Of a DNA stretch of 64,000 nt, positions 1 through 9,250 are shown piece after piece. The DNA lies in the NCBI RefSeq assembly GCF_019457475.1, contig NZ_CP080413.1:3720001-3784000 (forward strand), written 5' to 3'. The notes beneath the pieces were generated by a model that made no database searches, was not told the origin of the DNA, and was given only the letters and a program-made list of their open reading frames with translations. The translations under genes were made by a program, and so were the position numbers. Each line of letters starts with the position of its first letter. The first letter of the stretch is position 1. The stretch is from Shewanella acanthi (GTDB lineage Bacteria; Pseudomonadota; Gammaproteobacteria; Enterobacterales; Shewanellaceae).

Positions 1-549
1 AATGCCGCCAAATTCGCTTGGTACTGTGTAACCCACAGTGTCAGGGATATTAATGGTACGGGCACCTGCCTTAATCGCAGCCTCAACCATGCGGCACAGG
101 TTATCAATCGGTGTGCGACCCGCATCTTCGCAGGAGAATTCAACATCATCGGTAAAGCGACGAGCATACTTCACAGCACCAACCGCCATCTCCAACACTT
201 GATCGAAGGAGCGTTTTAACTTGCTTTCGACGTGAATGGTCGAAGTCGAAATAAAAGTGTGAATACGGAACTGTTCGGCGACCGACAATGCCTGTGCGGC
301 AGCATCGATGTCCTTTTCTAGTGCGCGGGACAGGGCGCAGACACGGCTATTTTTGATAGTGCGGGCGATGGTCTGCACTGACTCGAAATCGCCAGGTGAC
401 GATACCGGGAAACCCACCTCCATCACATCCACGCCCAGACGTTCCAGCGCCATGGCAATTTGTAACTTTTCTTTGACCGACAAACTGGCCGCTAAGGCCT
501 GCTCGCCATCGCGTAAGGTGGTATCAAATATAATGACTCTGTTTGACAT
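1..549 (-). CDS. leuA: 2-isopropylmalate synthase, N-terminal part (cut by window edge)
   Basis: First committed enzyme of leucine synthesis; condenses acetyl-CoA with 2-ketoisovalerate in the cytoplasm. The visible 183 residues carry the N-terminal metal-binding signature TTLRDGEQ (residues 10-17), followed by the HMGL-like TIM barrel with GRTP and the [11 protein letters not shown] strand near the window edge. The ATG at 549 is preceded by GGAGATGCGAA, a good ribosome binding site. The rest of the gene and probably leuBCD lie outside the window. Upstream lie a leader peptide and an attenuator hairpin, so expression is expected to respond to charged leucyl-tRNA. Identification is firm; the C-terminal regulatory domain cannot be seen. 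Confidence 0.97.
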   Translation of the reverse strand, partial: MSNRVIIFDTTLRDGEQALAASLSVKEKLQIAMALERLGVDVMEVGFPVSSPGDFESVQTIARTIKNSRVCALSRALEKDIDAAAQALSVAEQFRIHTFISTSTIHVESKLKRSFDQVLEMAVGAVKYARRFTDDVEFSCEDAGRTPIDNLCRMVEAAIKAGARTINIPDTVGYTVPSEFGGI

Positions 550-604
550 TTCGCATCTCCGTGGAACGTCGCCGTTCATTTAGTAACTTTTGCCGTATTC
601 AGAT

Positions 605-636
605 ACAAAAAACCCCGCAACATTGGTGCGGGGTTT
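605..636 (-). terminator. leu operon attenuator hairpin
   Basis: On the minus strand a 10-bp stem AAACCCCGCA/TGCGGGGTTT (610-619 with 627-636) is followed by a T run. It lies between the leucine-rich leader ORF and leuA, the position of a transcription attenuator. Ribosome stalling in the leader would be expected to prevent this terminator from forming. Confidence 0.88.
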
Positions 637-670
637 ATGAGTGTTTTGCTGGTTTACCGAGCGTGCAACA

Positions 671-739
671 CTAAGACCTCCGCGTTTTTGGCGCGAGAGT
701 GAGGAGAAGGAGGTCGAGTTTGCGGCCATTCATATTCAT
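671..739 (-). CDS. leuL: leucine operon leader peptide
   Basis: A 22-codon ORF upstream of leuA and the attenuator hairpin. It translates to MNMNGRKLDLLLLTLAPKTR plus two residues, with six leucines in an eight-residue window (residues 8-15), five read by CTC and one by CTT. A second in-frame ATG lies at codon 3. This is the classic arrangement of a leader that couples leucyl-tRNA charging to attenuation of leuABCD. The sequence match to any particular leuL was not checked; the call rests on composition, position and the terminator 35 bases downstream. Confidence 0.88.
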   Translation of the reverse strand: MNMNGRKLDLLLLTLAPKTRRS

Positions 740-783
740 TTCTAGTAAATATTTATTCAATGCATCGGTAATGTGATGTTCAA

Positions 784-812
784 TAATTAACTTGATTAAC
801 TCAGACTGTCAA
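784..812 (-). promoter_or_regulatory. probable leu promoter
   Basis: On the minus strand a perfect -35 TTGACA (807-812) lies 17 bases before a weak -10 TAATTA (784-789). The predicted start near 777 would give a leader of about 230 bases containing leuL and the attenuator. The divergent gene starts at 1050. The rest of 740-1049 is AT-rich and carries the -10 for that gene. Confidence 0.55.
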
Positions 813-996
813 CCCAAATTTTTTTCATGATCAGCGATATCACCTAGCAAAATGACGGAATATTTCGCCTTAAAATCGTACAGCCGATGATAAGTTCATC
901 AATTGTCCGCAATTGTTACTGTGATCTGCACGACATGAACTAAGATAAGTTATTAAGAAATGAGTCGTGATTTATGCAAAATGGATTTGGACAAGT

Positions 997-1002
997 TATA
1001 AT
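997..1002 (+). promoter_or_regulatory. probable -10 element of the TPR/GGDEF-like gene
   Basis: A consensus TATAAT lies 47 bases before the start codon at 1050. No good -35 is visible at 17 +/- 1 bases (TATGCA or ATGCAA), so activity may need an activator or be weak. Confidence 0.4.
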
Positions 1003-1049
1003 CCTTGCCCGCTTTTATGGATTTATATTAGTCATATATGGAGTAAGAA

Positions 1050-2828
1050 ATGGATCTTCGCGTCTTGGCGCTGAGTCTGATGTTGTGGCTTATCCCCGCA
1101 GTGGCGAGTGCTAATGATCGATTAGATGCCCTATCCGAACTCATCTACCAATATCCCAGCAAAGCTCAGGAACAGATTGCACTTTTAGAAAAGCAGCAAC
1201 AATCTGAAAATACGAGTGATATTGATAAATTACGCCTTAAAATTTTAAAGTGTCAAAACCTGCTGCAGCTCGGTGAAAATGAAGCCGCCATTAACCTAGC
1301 TCAATTAGGTGACGCTAGCGCCAAACAGCTTAAACTGGATCAGGCTAGACCCTATTTTTTAAATTGTCAGGCCGATGCTAATATCAATTATGATAACATT
1401 CGAAACGCATTGCCCCTGCTCGATTCAGCGATAAATCTCTCCAGAAGATATCAACAACCACAGGCGTTAATTGACGCGCTCAGACTGCGTGGTCAACTCG
1501 ATACCGATACCGAAAACTTCTCTTCTTCAATCGAAGATTTGCGCATTGCCATCGATCTGTATCCTGAAATTAAAAACCAAACACAAAACTGGTTTGCCCC
1601 TTCTCAGGCCTATATTTATGCCGCCATGGGTAATTTACTCTATGCGACCAATGACATGCCCCAAGCCATGTATTACACCAATCTGGCCCTACGCGCTCCG
1701 GATGCCAAGGGTAAAGTAATGCATGTATTGTTACGTAACGCCGCTCGAATAGCATTTGACAATAATGAGCGAGAATACAGCGACCAACTCGAGAAAAAAT
1801 CGAAAGAATTATTGCCTGAAATTGGCTCTCCTTTAGAACTTGCCTATAGCTATGCCATTCTTGCCTCAATCGCATTAGATAAAGGTAATATTGATACAGC
1901 AGAGGAGTATATCTCTATAAGTATCAATACCTTTAAAATGCAAAATCAAAGAGCGGCGATGATGCGTTCGACACGGTTGCTTGCACAAATTCGTTTCGCA
2001 CAGCACAGAGACCAAGAAGCCTTAAGTCTAATGAACTCGGCTATTGAGCAAGGGGAAGACCTTAAACAATACACTGATTTGAAATGGTTTTATAAGATTA
2101 TGAGTGATTATTACGTGACTCATGATGACTTTAAGCAAGCCTATACATTTTTAGACAAACGCTACCATGCAACAGAGCTGGCCAATGAGGCCATTAATAA
2201 TACAAGGCTGTTACAATTTAAGGCTCGTCTACATCAACAGGGAATACAGCAAACAACGAATGAAAATATGGCGCCACACAATACTGAGCGCAAAGAATTT
2301 GGCTTTGACTGGGCTTACAGCAGCTTGTTTTTAGTTGGCTTATTCTTACTTGGTGGTGCGATTTGGTACTTTATTGATAGACAGAATTACCGGACAAGTA
2401 CTGATGATCTTAACGTACAATCTTTACCACCGTTGCAACAGTTAGAACTCACCCTGCATAGCGCCAAACAGGGGTTTTATCCGCTGGCCATTTTACTATT
2501 AAATGCCGCGCAAGTACGGCAAGTGGATGTGTCACCGTTGCTCGATGACTTACAACACAAGTTACGAGAACAGGATAGATTACTGCGTTATTCCATGGAT
2601 GAAATTGTGATTGTGCTGCCATACACTTCAGGCCAAGGAGCGCAAAAAGTTGTCGAACAACTAAGTCCTATTGTTAAAGCGTGGCAAAGTGGGGATAAGG
2701 TCAGTTTTGGCATCGCGGTCATGCAGCAGTTTGATACTTTGGAATCCTTAATCAAGCGAGCCAGCGTTAATCAGTTAGCCAAGCTTAAGGACAGTGAACC
2801 ACATAATCACTATTCACCTGCCAAATAG
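1050..2828 (+). CDS. TPR membrane protein with degenerate GGDEF-like domain
   Basis: 592 residues. An N-terminal signal peptide (residues 1-21, ending ASA) precedes about 380 residues of helical repeats typical of TPR sensor modules, so this part should be periplasmic. One membrane segment follows (about 422-441, FLVGLFLLGGAIWYF). The cytoplasmic C-terminal part (about 455-585) has the layout of a diguanylate cyclase: an RLLRY strand, then SMDEI at 515-519 where active enzymes have GGDEF, then VSFGIAVM and a final ASVNQLAKLK helix. The catalytic glycines are lost, so it is probably a non-catalytic signalling domain. The gene converges with recQ and the two coding regions overlap by 19 bases. 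Function is unknown. Confidence 0.85.
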   Translation: MDLRVLALSLMLWLIPAVASANDRLDALSELIYQYPSKAQEQIALLEKQQQSENTSDIDKLRLKILKCQNLLQLGENEAAINLAQLGDASAKQLKLDQARPYFLNCQADANINYDNIRNALPLLDSAINLSRRYQQPQALIDALRLRGQLDTDTENFSSSIEDLRIAIDLYPEIKNQTQNWFAPSQAYIYAAMGNLLYATNDMPQAMYYTNLALRAPDAKGKVMHVLLRNAARIAFDNNEREYSDQLEKKSKELLPEIGSPLELAYSYAILASIALDKGNIDTAEEYISISINTFKMQNQRAAMMRSTRLLAQIRFAQHRDQEALSLMNSAIEQGEDLKQYTDLKWFYKIMSDYYVTHDDFKQAYTFLDKRYHATELANEAINNTRLLQFKARLHQQGIQQTTNENMAPHNTERKEFGFDWAYSSLFLVGLFLLGGAIWYFIDRQNYRTSTDDLNVQSLPPLQQLELTLHSAKQGFYPLAILLLNAAQVRQVDVSPLLDDLQHKLREQDRLLRYSMDEIVIVLPYTSGQGAQKVVEQLSPIVKAWQSGDKVSFGIAVMQQFDTLESLIKRASVNQLAKLKDSEPHNHYSPAK

Positions 2829-4633
2829 GCCTCGATCTCATCCAGAAAATCATTACCAAAACGACTCAGCTTACGCTCGCCGACGCCGTTAACGGCGAGC
2901 ATCTCCCCAGCACTGGTAGGCATCATGGCCGCCATTTCGGCTAATGTCGCATCGTTAAACACCAAATAGGGTGGAACGTCCTGCTCCTCAGCAATAGTGC
3001 GTCTCAATGTTTTTAAGCGGGCAAACAACTTACGGTCGTAATTTAGCGGCGCCCTTGCCGTGGTAGGCTTACGCTTAATTTCAGTCAATTGGATCCGCGG
3101 TTCGGCCAGCATGAGTGCAACCTCGCCCTTTAAAATAGGACGTGCGGACGGATTCAAGACTATCGATGAGCCCCGTGTCACATCCTGACTCGCTAGCCCC
3201 AAATGGATCAGTTGGCGAATCACACTCAGCCAATGCTCGTGACTTTTTTCTTTACCTATGCCCCAAGTACTGAGTTTATCGTGGCCTCGGTCAACGACGG
3301 ATGCCGCCTTTGACCCCCTAAGCACTTCAATCAAATGATTAATACCAAATCGTTGCCCCAAACGATAAATACAGGACAGCACCTTTTGCGCATCCTCAGT
3401 ACCGTTATAACGCTTTGGTGGGTCGAGGCAGATATCACAGTTACCACAGGGCTCAAGCGCACTTTCATCAAAATAATGCAGTAAAACCTGACGGCGACAA
3501 GTTTGCGCCTCTGCAAAGGCCGCCATGGTATTGAGCTTATGGAATTCCACTTGCTGTTGTGGCCCAGGTTCAGATTGTTCAATTAGATGTCGCACCCTGC
3601 CGATATCGGCGGGGTCAAACAACATAAAGGCTTCGGCATCGAGTCCATCACGCCCTGCACGCCCCGTTTCTTGATAGTAAGCTTCAATACTCTTAGGAAT
3701 ATCGTAATGCACCACAAAGCGAACGTTAGATTTGTTGATCCCCATGCCAAAGGCAACGGTAGCGACCACAATATCGATTTGATCCTTAAGAAAACTATCC
3801 TGCACGTCGCCGCGCTCTTCTGGCGTCATACCTGCATGATAGGCCTTGGCATAAAATCCTTGCAGGGTTAAACGCTCAGCCACCTCATCGACACGGCGGC
3901 GACTACTGCAATAAATCACCCCACTACTGCCCTTCTGCTGCAGTAAAAACTGGCGTAATTGATTCGCTGCATTGAGTTTTTCGGCAACCGTATAGCGAAT
4001 GTTAGGCCTATCAAAACTCGATAACAGCCGATAGGGTTCAATCTGCAAACGCTCGCAAATATTCTGTCTCGTTGCCTGATCTGCAGTTGCCGTAAGCGCC
4101 ATCATAGGCACATGGGGAAACAGTTGTTTTAATTGACCAAGGGCGGCATATTCAGGGCGAAAATCATGGCCCCATTGACTGATACAGTGGGCTTCATCGA
4201 TGGCAAACATCGCTAAGGGCAACGAGCGCATCCGCTCGATAAAATCTGGGGTTAACAATCGCTCAGGCGAAACGTAGAGCAATTTAAGCTCGCCGCGATG
4301 GAGTTGCCTTAGTACTTCTAGGCTCTGCTCGCGGGGCAAAGAAGAATTGAGATAGGCCGCAGCGACACCGGTTTGCAGTAGACTGTCGACCTGATCTTTC
4401 ATCAATGAAATCAATGGCGACACGACAATAGTCACGCCATTCATCAGCAGCGCAGGCAATTGATAACACAGACTCTTACCACCACCCGTTGGCATGATCA
4501 CGAGACAATCCTGCCCCTGACAAACACGCTCAATCACCTCACGCTGACCGTCTCTAAATTCACGGTAGCCAAATACCTGTGCAAGGCATTGGGCGAGTGG
4601 ATCATCGTATATGTCGGGTACCTGGGAGTCCAT
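2810..4633 (-). CDS. recQ: ATP-dependent DNA helicase RecQ
   Basis: 3'-5' SF2 helicase of RecF-pathway recombination and fork repair. 607 residues, close to E. coli RecQ (609). Visible are Walker A MPTGGGKS, DEAH in IDEAHCISQWGHDFRPEY, motif III ALTATA, the motif VI region YYQETGRAGRDG, the zinc-binding cysteines (CRRQ ... CGNCDIC), winged helix and C-terminal HRDC domain. The ATG at 4633 is chosen because AGAAG lies five bases upstream; a TTG at 4648 would add five residues. Its 3' end overlaps the convergent TPR gene. The recQ/yigI/rarD neighbourhood resembles E. coli, without pldA. Confidence 0.97.
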   Translation of the reverse strand: MDSQVPDIYDDPLAQCLAQVFGYREFRDGQREVIERVCQGQDCLVIMPTGGGKSLCYQLPALLMNGVTIVVSPLISLMKDQVDSLLQTGVAAAYLNSSLPREQSLEVLRQLHRGELKLLYVSPERLLTPDFIERMRSLPLAMFAIDEAHCISQWGHDFRPEYAALGQLKQLFPHVPMMALTATADQATRQNICERLQIEPYRLLSSFDRPNIRYTVAEKLNAANQLRQFLLQQKGSSGVIYCSSRRRVDEVAERLTLQGFYAKAYHAGMTPEERGDVQDSFLKDQIDIVVATVAFGMGINKSNVRFVVHYDIPKSIEAYYQETGRAGRDGLDAEAFMLFDPADIGRVRHLIEQSEPGPQQQVEFHKLNTMAAFAEAQTCRRQVLLHYFDESALEPCGNCDICLDPPKRYNGTEDAQKVLSCIYRLGQRFGINHLIEVLRGSKAASVVDRGHDKLSTWGIGKEKSHEHWLSVIRQLIHLGLASQDVTRGSSIVLNPSARPILKGEVALMLAEPRIQLTEIKRKPTTARAPLNYDRKLFARLKTLRRTIAEEQDVPPYLVFNDATLAEMAAMMPTSAGEMLAVNGVGERKLSRFGNDFLDEIEAYLAGE

Positions 4634-4863
4634 GGATCTTCTATTCAAAAAGTGAAGGCGCCTATCGTGAGCGGCTTATTCTAAAGGACTAAGCAGCTCC
4701 TGTCTTGCGCCAAAATGTCATCCCTCTAATGTTGCATCCGAAATGTGAACAAATGCCTTTGGTTGCATTCGCACTTCGCTTCACTGTAGATTAAATACTC
4801 TACAGGCGCCGATAGACCTTATTTAACGCGCAGTCCAAAATAATAAAAACAGAGAAGATGAAC

Positions 4864-5328
4864 ATGACCACAAGCATTCAAACCGACGTAATCCAACGTG
4901 TCGCCGAAATCTTTGACCAACACGTTCCCTTCCATAACTTAATGGGATTACGCATTAAACGCTATGACATCGACGGTGTGGAAGTGGTGGTCGAAATGAA
5001 ACCTGAACTCATTGGCAATATACATCAGCAGATCCTCCATGGTGGTGTCACAGCAACAGTGCTCGATGTGGTCGGCGGCCTCACCGCCTTTGCTGGATTG
5101 GTGGCCAGTCGCGAAGACTGGACGACAGAAGAGTTACAACAACGACTACAGACCCTAGGCACTATCGATATGCGGGTCGATTATCTTCGCCCTGGTCGCG
5201 GTTTAGTATTTACGGGGACAGGAAGCGTCATCCGTGCCGGTAACCGAGTTTCAGTTTGCCGGATGGAATTACATAACGAGCAGGGAACACACATCGCCTT
5301 CGGCACGGGCACTTACATGGTCGGTTAA
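4864..5328 (+). CDS. yigI: hotdog-fold acyl-CoA thioesterase, YigI family
   Basis: About 154 residues of PaaI-type hotdog thioesterase. Characteristic segments are the HGG motif in QILHGGVTATVLDVVGG, the GTIDMRVDYLRPGRG block and the closing GTGTYMVG. These match, from memory, the E. coli YigI protein, which hydrolyses medium-chain acyl-CoA. ATG at 4864 fits the family start, with AGAAG six bases upstream; an ATG at 4858 would add two residues but lies directly against that site. The gene precedes rarD and is divergent from recQ. Physiological substrate is inferred from the family. Confidence 0.9.
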   Translation: MTTSIQTDVIQRVAEIFDQHVPFHNLMGLRIKRYDIDGVEVVVEMKPELIGNIHQQILHGGVTATVLDVVGGLTAFAGLVASREDWTTEELQQRLQTLGTIDMRVDYLRPGRGLVFTGTGSVIRAGNRVSVCRMELHNEQGTHIAFGTGTYMVG

Positions 5329-5502
5329 ATTCTTTGTTTAATCCATAAAGATAAAACACATGGGTAATGAGCATGTTAGCAAGAGACTAACCCTATCAAT
5401 CACACTCTGAGATATCCTGTAACGAAATCTCATTAGTTCAACGCTTGAGTCAACCATCGGACACACCTACAATCGCCGTTTTGTTGTCCTTTGAAGAAGC
5501 CC

Positions 5503-6387
5503 ATGCCAGAGAATGAATACCGTAAGGGAATACTCCTCGCCATCAGTGCCTACTGTATGTGGGGAGTCGCACCCTTATATTTCAAACTGATCCATCAAGT
5601 TTCCCCCACCGAAATACTACTGCACCGCGTGATTTGGTCATTCGTGTTTATGGTGATCATCATGCTGTTTATTGGAGGATTCGAAAAAGTTCGCCAAGTA
5701 TTAAAGCAACCAAAACAACTGCTAGTGTTATGCCTAACGTCCATCATCATCGCCGCTAACTGGTTGATTTTTATCTGGGCAGTGAATAACGATCATCTGC
5801 TCGATGCTAGTCTTGGTTACTTTATCAATCCATTATTAAACGTATTACTTGGGATGGTGTTTTTAGGGGAAAGATTGCGTAAGCTGCAATGGTTTGCAGT
5901 CGCGCTGGCAAGTGCTGGCGTTGTGATCCAATTAATTTCGTTTGGCTCAATCCCAATCGTTTCTCTCGCGCTAGCCGGCACTTTTGGGGCCTATGCGTTA
6001 ATGCGCAAAAAGGTCAATGTGGATGCCAAATCGGGGCTATTAATCGAAACGGCGATCCTTATGCCAGTAGCATTAATTTATCTACTGAGCACCTTAGATA
6101 CCGCGAGTGCCAATATGGCGACCAACGATTGGCAGTTAAACCTAATGTTAATTGCCGCAGGGATTGTGACCACGATTCCATTGTTGTGTTTCGCCGGAGC
6201 TGCGGTGCGTATTCCGCTGTCGATACTGGGGTTTTTCCAATATATCGGCCCAAGTATTATGTTTATCCTCGCTATTACACTCTTTAATGAGCCCTTCGAT
6301 ATCGAGAAAAGCATCACCTTCGGCTTTATCTGGTGTGCGCTACTGGTGTTCACCTTTGATATGGCTTACAAACGTAAATCGGCTTGA
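5503..6387 (+). CDS. rarD: RarD family EamA-type transporter
   Basis: About 294 residues with ten predicted membrane helices in two EamA halves. It matches E. coli RarD through the whole length: the N-terminal YRKGILLAISAYCMWGVAP, the SLGYFINPLLNVLLGMVFLGER block and the LGFFQYIGP block. The transported substrate is not established for the family; the name comes from a chloramphenicol-related annotation. The ATG at 5503 aligns with the E. coli start and has GAAGAAG close upstream; an in-frame TTG at 5491 would add four residues. Confidence 0.92.
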   Translation: MPENEYRKGILLAISAYCMWGVAPLYFKLIHQVSPTEILLHRVIWSFVFMVIIMLFIGGFEKVRQVLKQPKQLLVLCLTSIIIAANWLIFIWAVNNDHLLDASLGYFINPLLNVLLGMVFLGERLRKLQWFAVALASAGVVIQLISFGSIPIVSLALAGTFGAYALMRKKVNVDAKSGLLIETAILMPVALIYLLSTLDTASANMATNDWQLNLMLIAAGIVTTIPLLCFAGAAVRIPLSILGFFQYIGPSIMFILAITLFNEPFDIEKSITFGFIWCALLVFTFDMAYKRKSA

Positions 6388-6415
6388 GCCGAGTGACGTT
6401 TCCGTTGGAATTGTG

Positions 6416-6453
6416 ACTCCAAAGGTCAGTGCCTCTGGCACTACTTTTGGAGT
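6416..6453. terminator. hairpin between convergent rarD and the next gene
   Basis: A long dyad ACTCCAAA(a/g)G(t)CAGTGCC with TCTGGCACT(a)CTTTTGGAGT. It overlaps the last 13 bases of the convergent gene at 6441. There is no clear T run on either strand, so termination activity is uncertain. Confidence 0.35.
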
Positions 6454-6959
6454 TGCTCAATAAAACGCTTTCCCTCTGGTACCGATAACAACAAGCTATA
6501 CCCCTTAGTGGTTGGCAACAGCACCAATTCTGCTCTATCCGTCAATGCCACAAATGCTTTGCCCTTATTGTGCAAATTAAACCAACCTAATTTAAATCCC
6601 GGCATACCAATACCGTTAGTCTTAAAGCTTGGTTTTAGCCCAGCATCCTGTTTCAAATCAACAATTCGAGCCTGATCAATAAGCAAATCAGTTCGTGCTA
6701 GTTGCACTTTGTAAAAGGGAATATCGAGCTTTAGTTCGTTTTCAGTAAGTTCTATTTCAGCGCGGCTGGATTGGTAAAACACCCAAGCAAAACCAGAAAG
6801 CATCACCAACAAAATCCCCAGACTGGCCGATTTTGCGACCTTAGGCATAGGTTTTGCCCACACCATCCAAAGAATGCCGACTAAGCCTAAGAGTAAAACA
6901 ACAAAACTGAGGATTGAGGTTTGCGTAAGTGGCGCAAGAGCGAAAAATTGAGTCACCAT
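6441..6959 (-). CDS. small inner-membrane protein with PH-like C-terminal domain
   Basis: 172 residues. Two hydrophobic helices (about 14-34 and 44-62) form a hairpin in the membrane. The remainder (about 65-172) is a beta-rich cytoplasmic or periplasmic domain with the order seen in bacterial pleckstrin-homology-like proteins: IELTENELKLDIPFYKVQL, a central loop, then ALTDRAELVLLPTTKGYSLLLS and a terminal helix PEGKRFIEQL. I do not recognise a named family member. It converges with rarD. Confidence 0.72.
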   Translation of the reverse strand: MVTQFFALAPLTQTSILSFVVLLLGLVGILWMVWAKPMPKVAKSASLGILLVMLSGFAWVFYQSSRAEIELTENELKLDIPFYKVQLARTDLLIDQARIVDLKQDAGLKPSFKTNGIGMPGFKLGWFNLHNKGKAFVALTDRAELVLLPTTKGYSLLLSVPEGKRFIEQLQK

Positions 6960-7066
6960 GGTTGGCTGTCTTTTGTGAGGCGTAGAATAAATTTGCCAAC
7001 AAAGACATATTATGTCAACAAAAATGCCAGCTAAGTGCTGGCATTCAGAAATATTAAAACAATAAA

Positions 7067-8404
7067 TTAAAGATCGAGGGCGAGGATCTTAGAGCGGCGC
7101 TGATAGTTATACAGCTGCTTTTTCTTCTGTGGCAGCGCCTCAACATCTTCAATCACAAAACCATGCTCAAGGAACCAGTGAATGCTGCGAGTCGTCAGCG
7201 CAAATAAGCGCGAATAACCACGACTACGCGCCTGACCAATGATGTTTTTTAGCAGTAAGCTACCACGGTCAGCATCACGATAATCGGGATGCACTACAAG
7301 GCAAGCAAACTCACCGGCATTATCCTCCTCGAAGGGATACAAGGCCGCACAACCTATCACCAAGCCGTCACGTTCAATTAGCATAAACTGCTCGATTTCA
7401 ATCTCCAATTGTTCGCGGCTACGACGAACGAGAATGCCTTGTTCCTCGAGTGGACGGATAAGATTGAGAATACCGCCAATATCGCTGATCGATGCGCGGC
7501 GCAAACGCTCAGCGCTTTCGGTAACGATTTGGGTACCAATACCTTCACGGGAGAAGAGTTCCTGTAGCAGCGCACCATCGTCTAAATAACTAACCAAATG
7601 GCAACGGGGTACTCCGTTACGGCATGCATCAATACTGGCCTTAAGAAACGCCATGGTCCCAATGCAGGCTGACCCCTGCTCGGCGAGCTTATTTAAAATG
7701 CATTGTGCGTCATTTGGCATTAACTCGGCAATCGCATCGCCATTACGGTCAAGAATTCCGTTCTGCGAACTAAAACCGATCATCTTATCGGCCTTAAGCT
7801 TTATCGCAACTTGGGTCGCAATCTCTTCCGCGGTAAGGTTAAAGCTCTCACCCGTTACCGAAGCCGCAATCGGCCCCATCAACACAATACAATGATTATC
7901 GAGCTGACGTTTTAACCCCTGCACATCGATACGACGCACTCTACCACTGAGACAAAAATCGACGCCATTATCTACCCCGAGTGGCTGAGCAATCACAAAG
8001 TTGCCACTGACTAAGTTGATTTGCGCGCCCTGCATTGGGGTATTGCTTAAACTCATAGATAAACGCGCGGTAATATCAAACTGCAATGCGCCAGCGACCT
8101 GCTTAATCACCTTAAGCGAGTCTTCATCCGTGATACGTACACCTTCGTGGTAGGCGGGTTCAATACCGTTGGCGGCCAACGCGGCATCTATCTGCGGCCT
8201 TGCGCCGTAAACTAACACCACCTTAATGCCTAAACTGTGCAACAGGGCAACATCATTCAAAATGCTGCGGAATTGATTTTGAGCTAAAGCCTCTCCACCC
8301 AACATCACCACAAAGGTTTTTCCCCTGTGGGCGTTTACATAGGGCGCAGAGTGGCGAAATCCATCAACCAGTTCAGTGGTACGCACGCGTTGTTTACACC
8401 TCAT
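7067..8404 (-). CDS. argA: N-acetylglutamate synthase
   Basis: First step of arginine synthesis: acetyl-CoA plus glutamate gives N-acetylglutamate. 445 residues from the ATG at 8404, as in E. coli ArgA (443). The amino-acid-kinase-like domain shows [20 protein letters not shown] and the [13 protein letters not shown] block; the C-terminal GNAT domain shows [17 protein letters not shown] and a FLEHGF motif. A GTG at 8437 would add 11 residues not seen in the family. Candidate ARG boxes upstream suggest ArgR repression; feedback by arginine is a family trait. Confidence 0.96.
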   Translation of the reverse strand: MRCKQRVRTTELVDGFRHSAPYVNAHRGKTFVVMLGGEALAQNQFRSILNDVALLHSLGIKVVLVYGARPQIDAALAANGIEPAYHEGVRITDEDSLKVIKQVAGALQFDITARLSMSLSNTPMQGAQINLVSGNFVIAQPLGVDNGVDFCLSGRVRRIDVQGLKRQLDNHCIVLMGPIAASVTGESFNLTAEEIATQVAIKLKADKMIGFSSQNGILDRNGDAIAELMPNDAQCILNKLAEQGSACIGTMAFLKASIDACRNGVPRCHLVSYLDDGALLQELFSREGIGTQIVTESAERLRRASISDIGGILNLIRPLEEQGILVRRSREQLEIEIEQFMLIERDGLVIGCAALYPFEEDNAGEFACLVVHPDYRDADRGSLLLKNIIGQARSRGYSRLFALTTRSIHWFLEHGFVIEDVEALPQKKKQLYNYQRRSKILALDL

Positions 8405-8467
8405 ATTTAAGTTGGCTATACCACAATGGCATGCCAAGAATGATTATCGAAAACTCGCGTATAGTAT

Positions 8468-8502
8468 TGCATTTTAATTCACGTTAAAAGAATTTATTCT
8501 CA
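8468..8502. promoter_or_regulatory. candidate tandem ARG boxes before argA
   Basis: TGCATTTTAATTCA (8468-8481) matches the E. coli half-site pattern TGAATnnnnATTCA with one mismatch on each reading (TGAATTAAAATGCA on the minus strand). A weaker copy, AGAATTTATTCTCA (8489-8502), sits with its centre exactly 21 bases away, the spacing of paired ARG boxes. Both lie 65-100 bases before the argA start. The second box is degenerate. Confidence 0.55.
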
Positions 8503-8657
8503 ATAAAATGCGGTTTTATTCTCTAAAATTGCGTATTTTTGCAAAATATTCATAGGTGGAATGACAGAGATTTTTAGCGGTAGAGCAGCGTGAAGATAAT
8601 TTGAGGTTAGCGCAGATTTATCTCAGCTCGATGACGAAGATCAAAAACCTAAAAAAA

Positions 8658-8690
8658 GGCCAAAAAAAAGCCCCTTTAGAAGGGGCTTTT
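8658..8690 (-). terminator. rpmBG terminator
   Basis: On the minus strand AAAAGCCCCTTCTAAAGGGGCTTTTTTTT forms a strong hairpin with a long T run, 22 bases after the rpmG stop codon. Confidence 0.9.
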
Positions 8691-8711
8691 CTCGAAACTT
8701 GAAAACAAGAA

Positions 8712-8885
8712 TTACTTGATTTTAGCTTCTTTGTAGATAACGTGCTGACGAATTACTGGATCAAATTTTTTGATTTCCATTTTCTCAGGCATGTTACGCT
8801 TGTTTTTTTCAGTTGTGTAGAAGTGACCAGTTTTAGCTGTAGAAACTAATTTGATCTTCTCACGATTACCTTTAGCTTTAGCCAT
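8712..8885 (-). CDS. rpmG: 50S ribosomal protein L33
   Basis: 57 residues, basic, of the L33 family: [20 protein letters not shown], then the [20 protein letters not shown] segment. The zinc-binding cysteines found in some L33 paralogues are absent, so this is the cysteine-free type also found in E. coli. It follows rpmB with a six-base gap and ends at a strong terminator, forming the usual rpmBG operon. Confidence 0.97.
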   Translation of the reverse strand: MAKAKGNREKIKLVSTAKTGHFYTTEKNKRNMPEKMEIKKFDPVIRQHVIYKEAKIK

Positions 8886-8891
8886 GATCTA

Positions 8892-9128
8892 TTACACCTT
8901 CTCGCCACGGGCACGAAGTTCAGCAACAACAACTTCGATACCTTTTTTATCGATCAGACGGATACCTTTAGTAGATACACGTAACTGTACGAAACGTTTT
9001 TCTTCTTCTAACCAGAAACGGTGGTTTTGCAGGTTAGGTAAAAAACGACGACGGGTCGCGTTTTTTGCGTGCGAACGGTTGTTACCAACCATCGGCTTCT
9101 TGCCAGTAACTTGGCATACTCTTGACAT
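8892..9128 (-). CDS. rpmB: 50S ribosomal protein L28
   Basis: 78 residues, the same length as E. coli L28, starting [17 protein letters not shown]. The start at 9128 is preceded by TTGGAGAAGACTGAC; an upstream GTG or similar at 9143 overlaps that binding site and is rejected. Part of the large ribosomal subunit; first gene of rpmBG, expressed from the strong promoter just upstream. Confidence 0.98.
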   Translation of the reverse strand: MSRVCQVTGKKPMVGNNRSHAKNATRRRFLPNLQNHRFWLEEEKRFVQLRVSTKGIRLIDKKGIEVVVAELRARGEKV

Positions 9129-9213
9129 GTCAGTCTTCTCCAAAAAACAATTTTAACGCTCGAGCATTAATGTACCTCGTATGGCCGTCGCCCGAGGCAC
9201 AAAGAGGGCGCAT

Positions 9214-9242
9214 TTTATACACGATCATAGAGGTAAGATCAA
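9214..9242 (-). promoter_or_regulatory. rpmBG promoter
   Basis: On the minus strand TTGATC (9237-9242), a 17-base spacer and TATAAA (9214-9219) make a near-consensus sigma-70 promoter, ending nine bases after radC stops and 86 bases before rpmB. GCGCCCTC just after the -10 is GC-rich, as often seen at stringently controlled promoters. Confidence 0.8.
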
Positions 9243-9250
9243 GCGTTAGA

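Noticed and set aside
8892..9143. Longer L28 starting at 9143
   Set aside because: The extension covers the ribosome binding site of the conserved start at 9128 and is not in the family.
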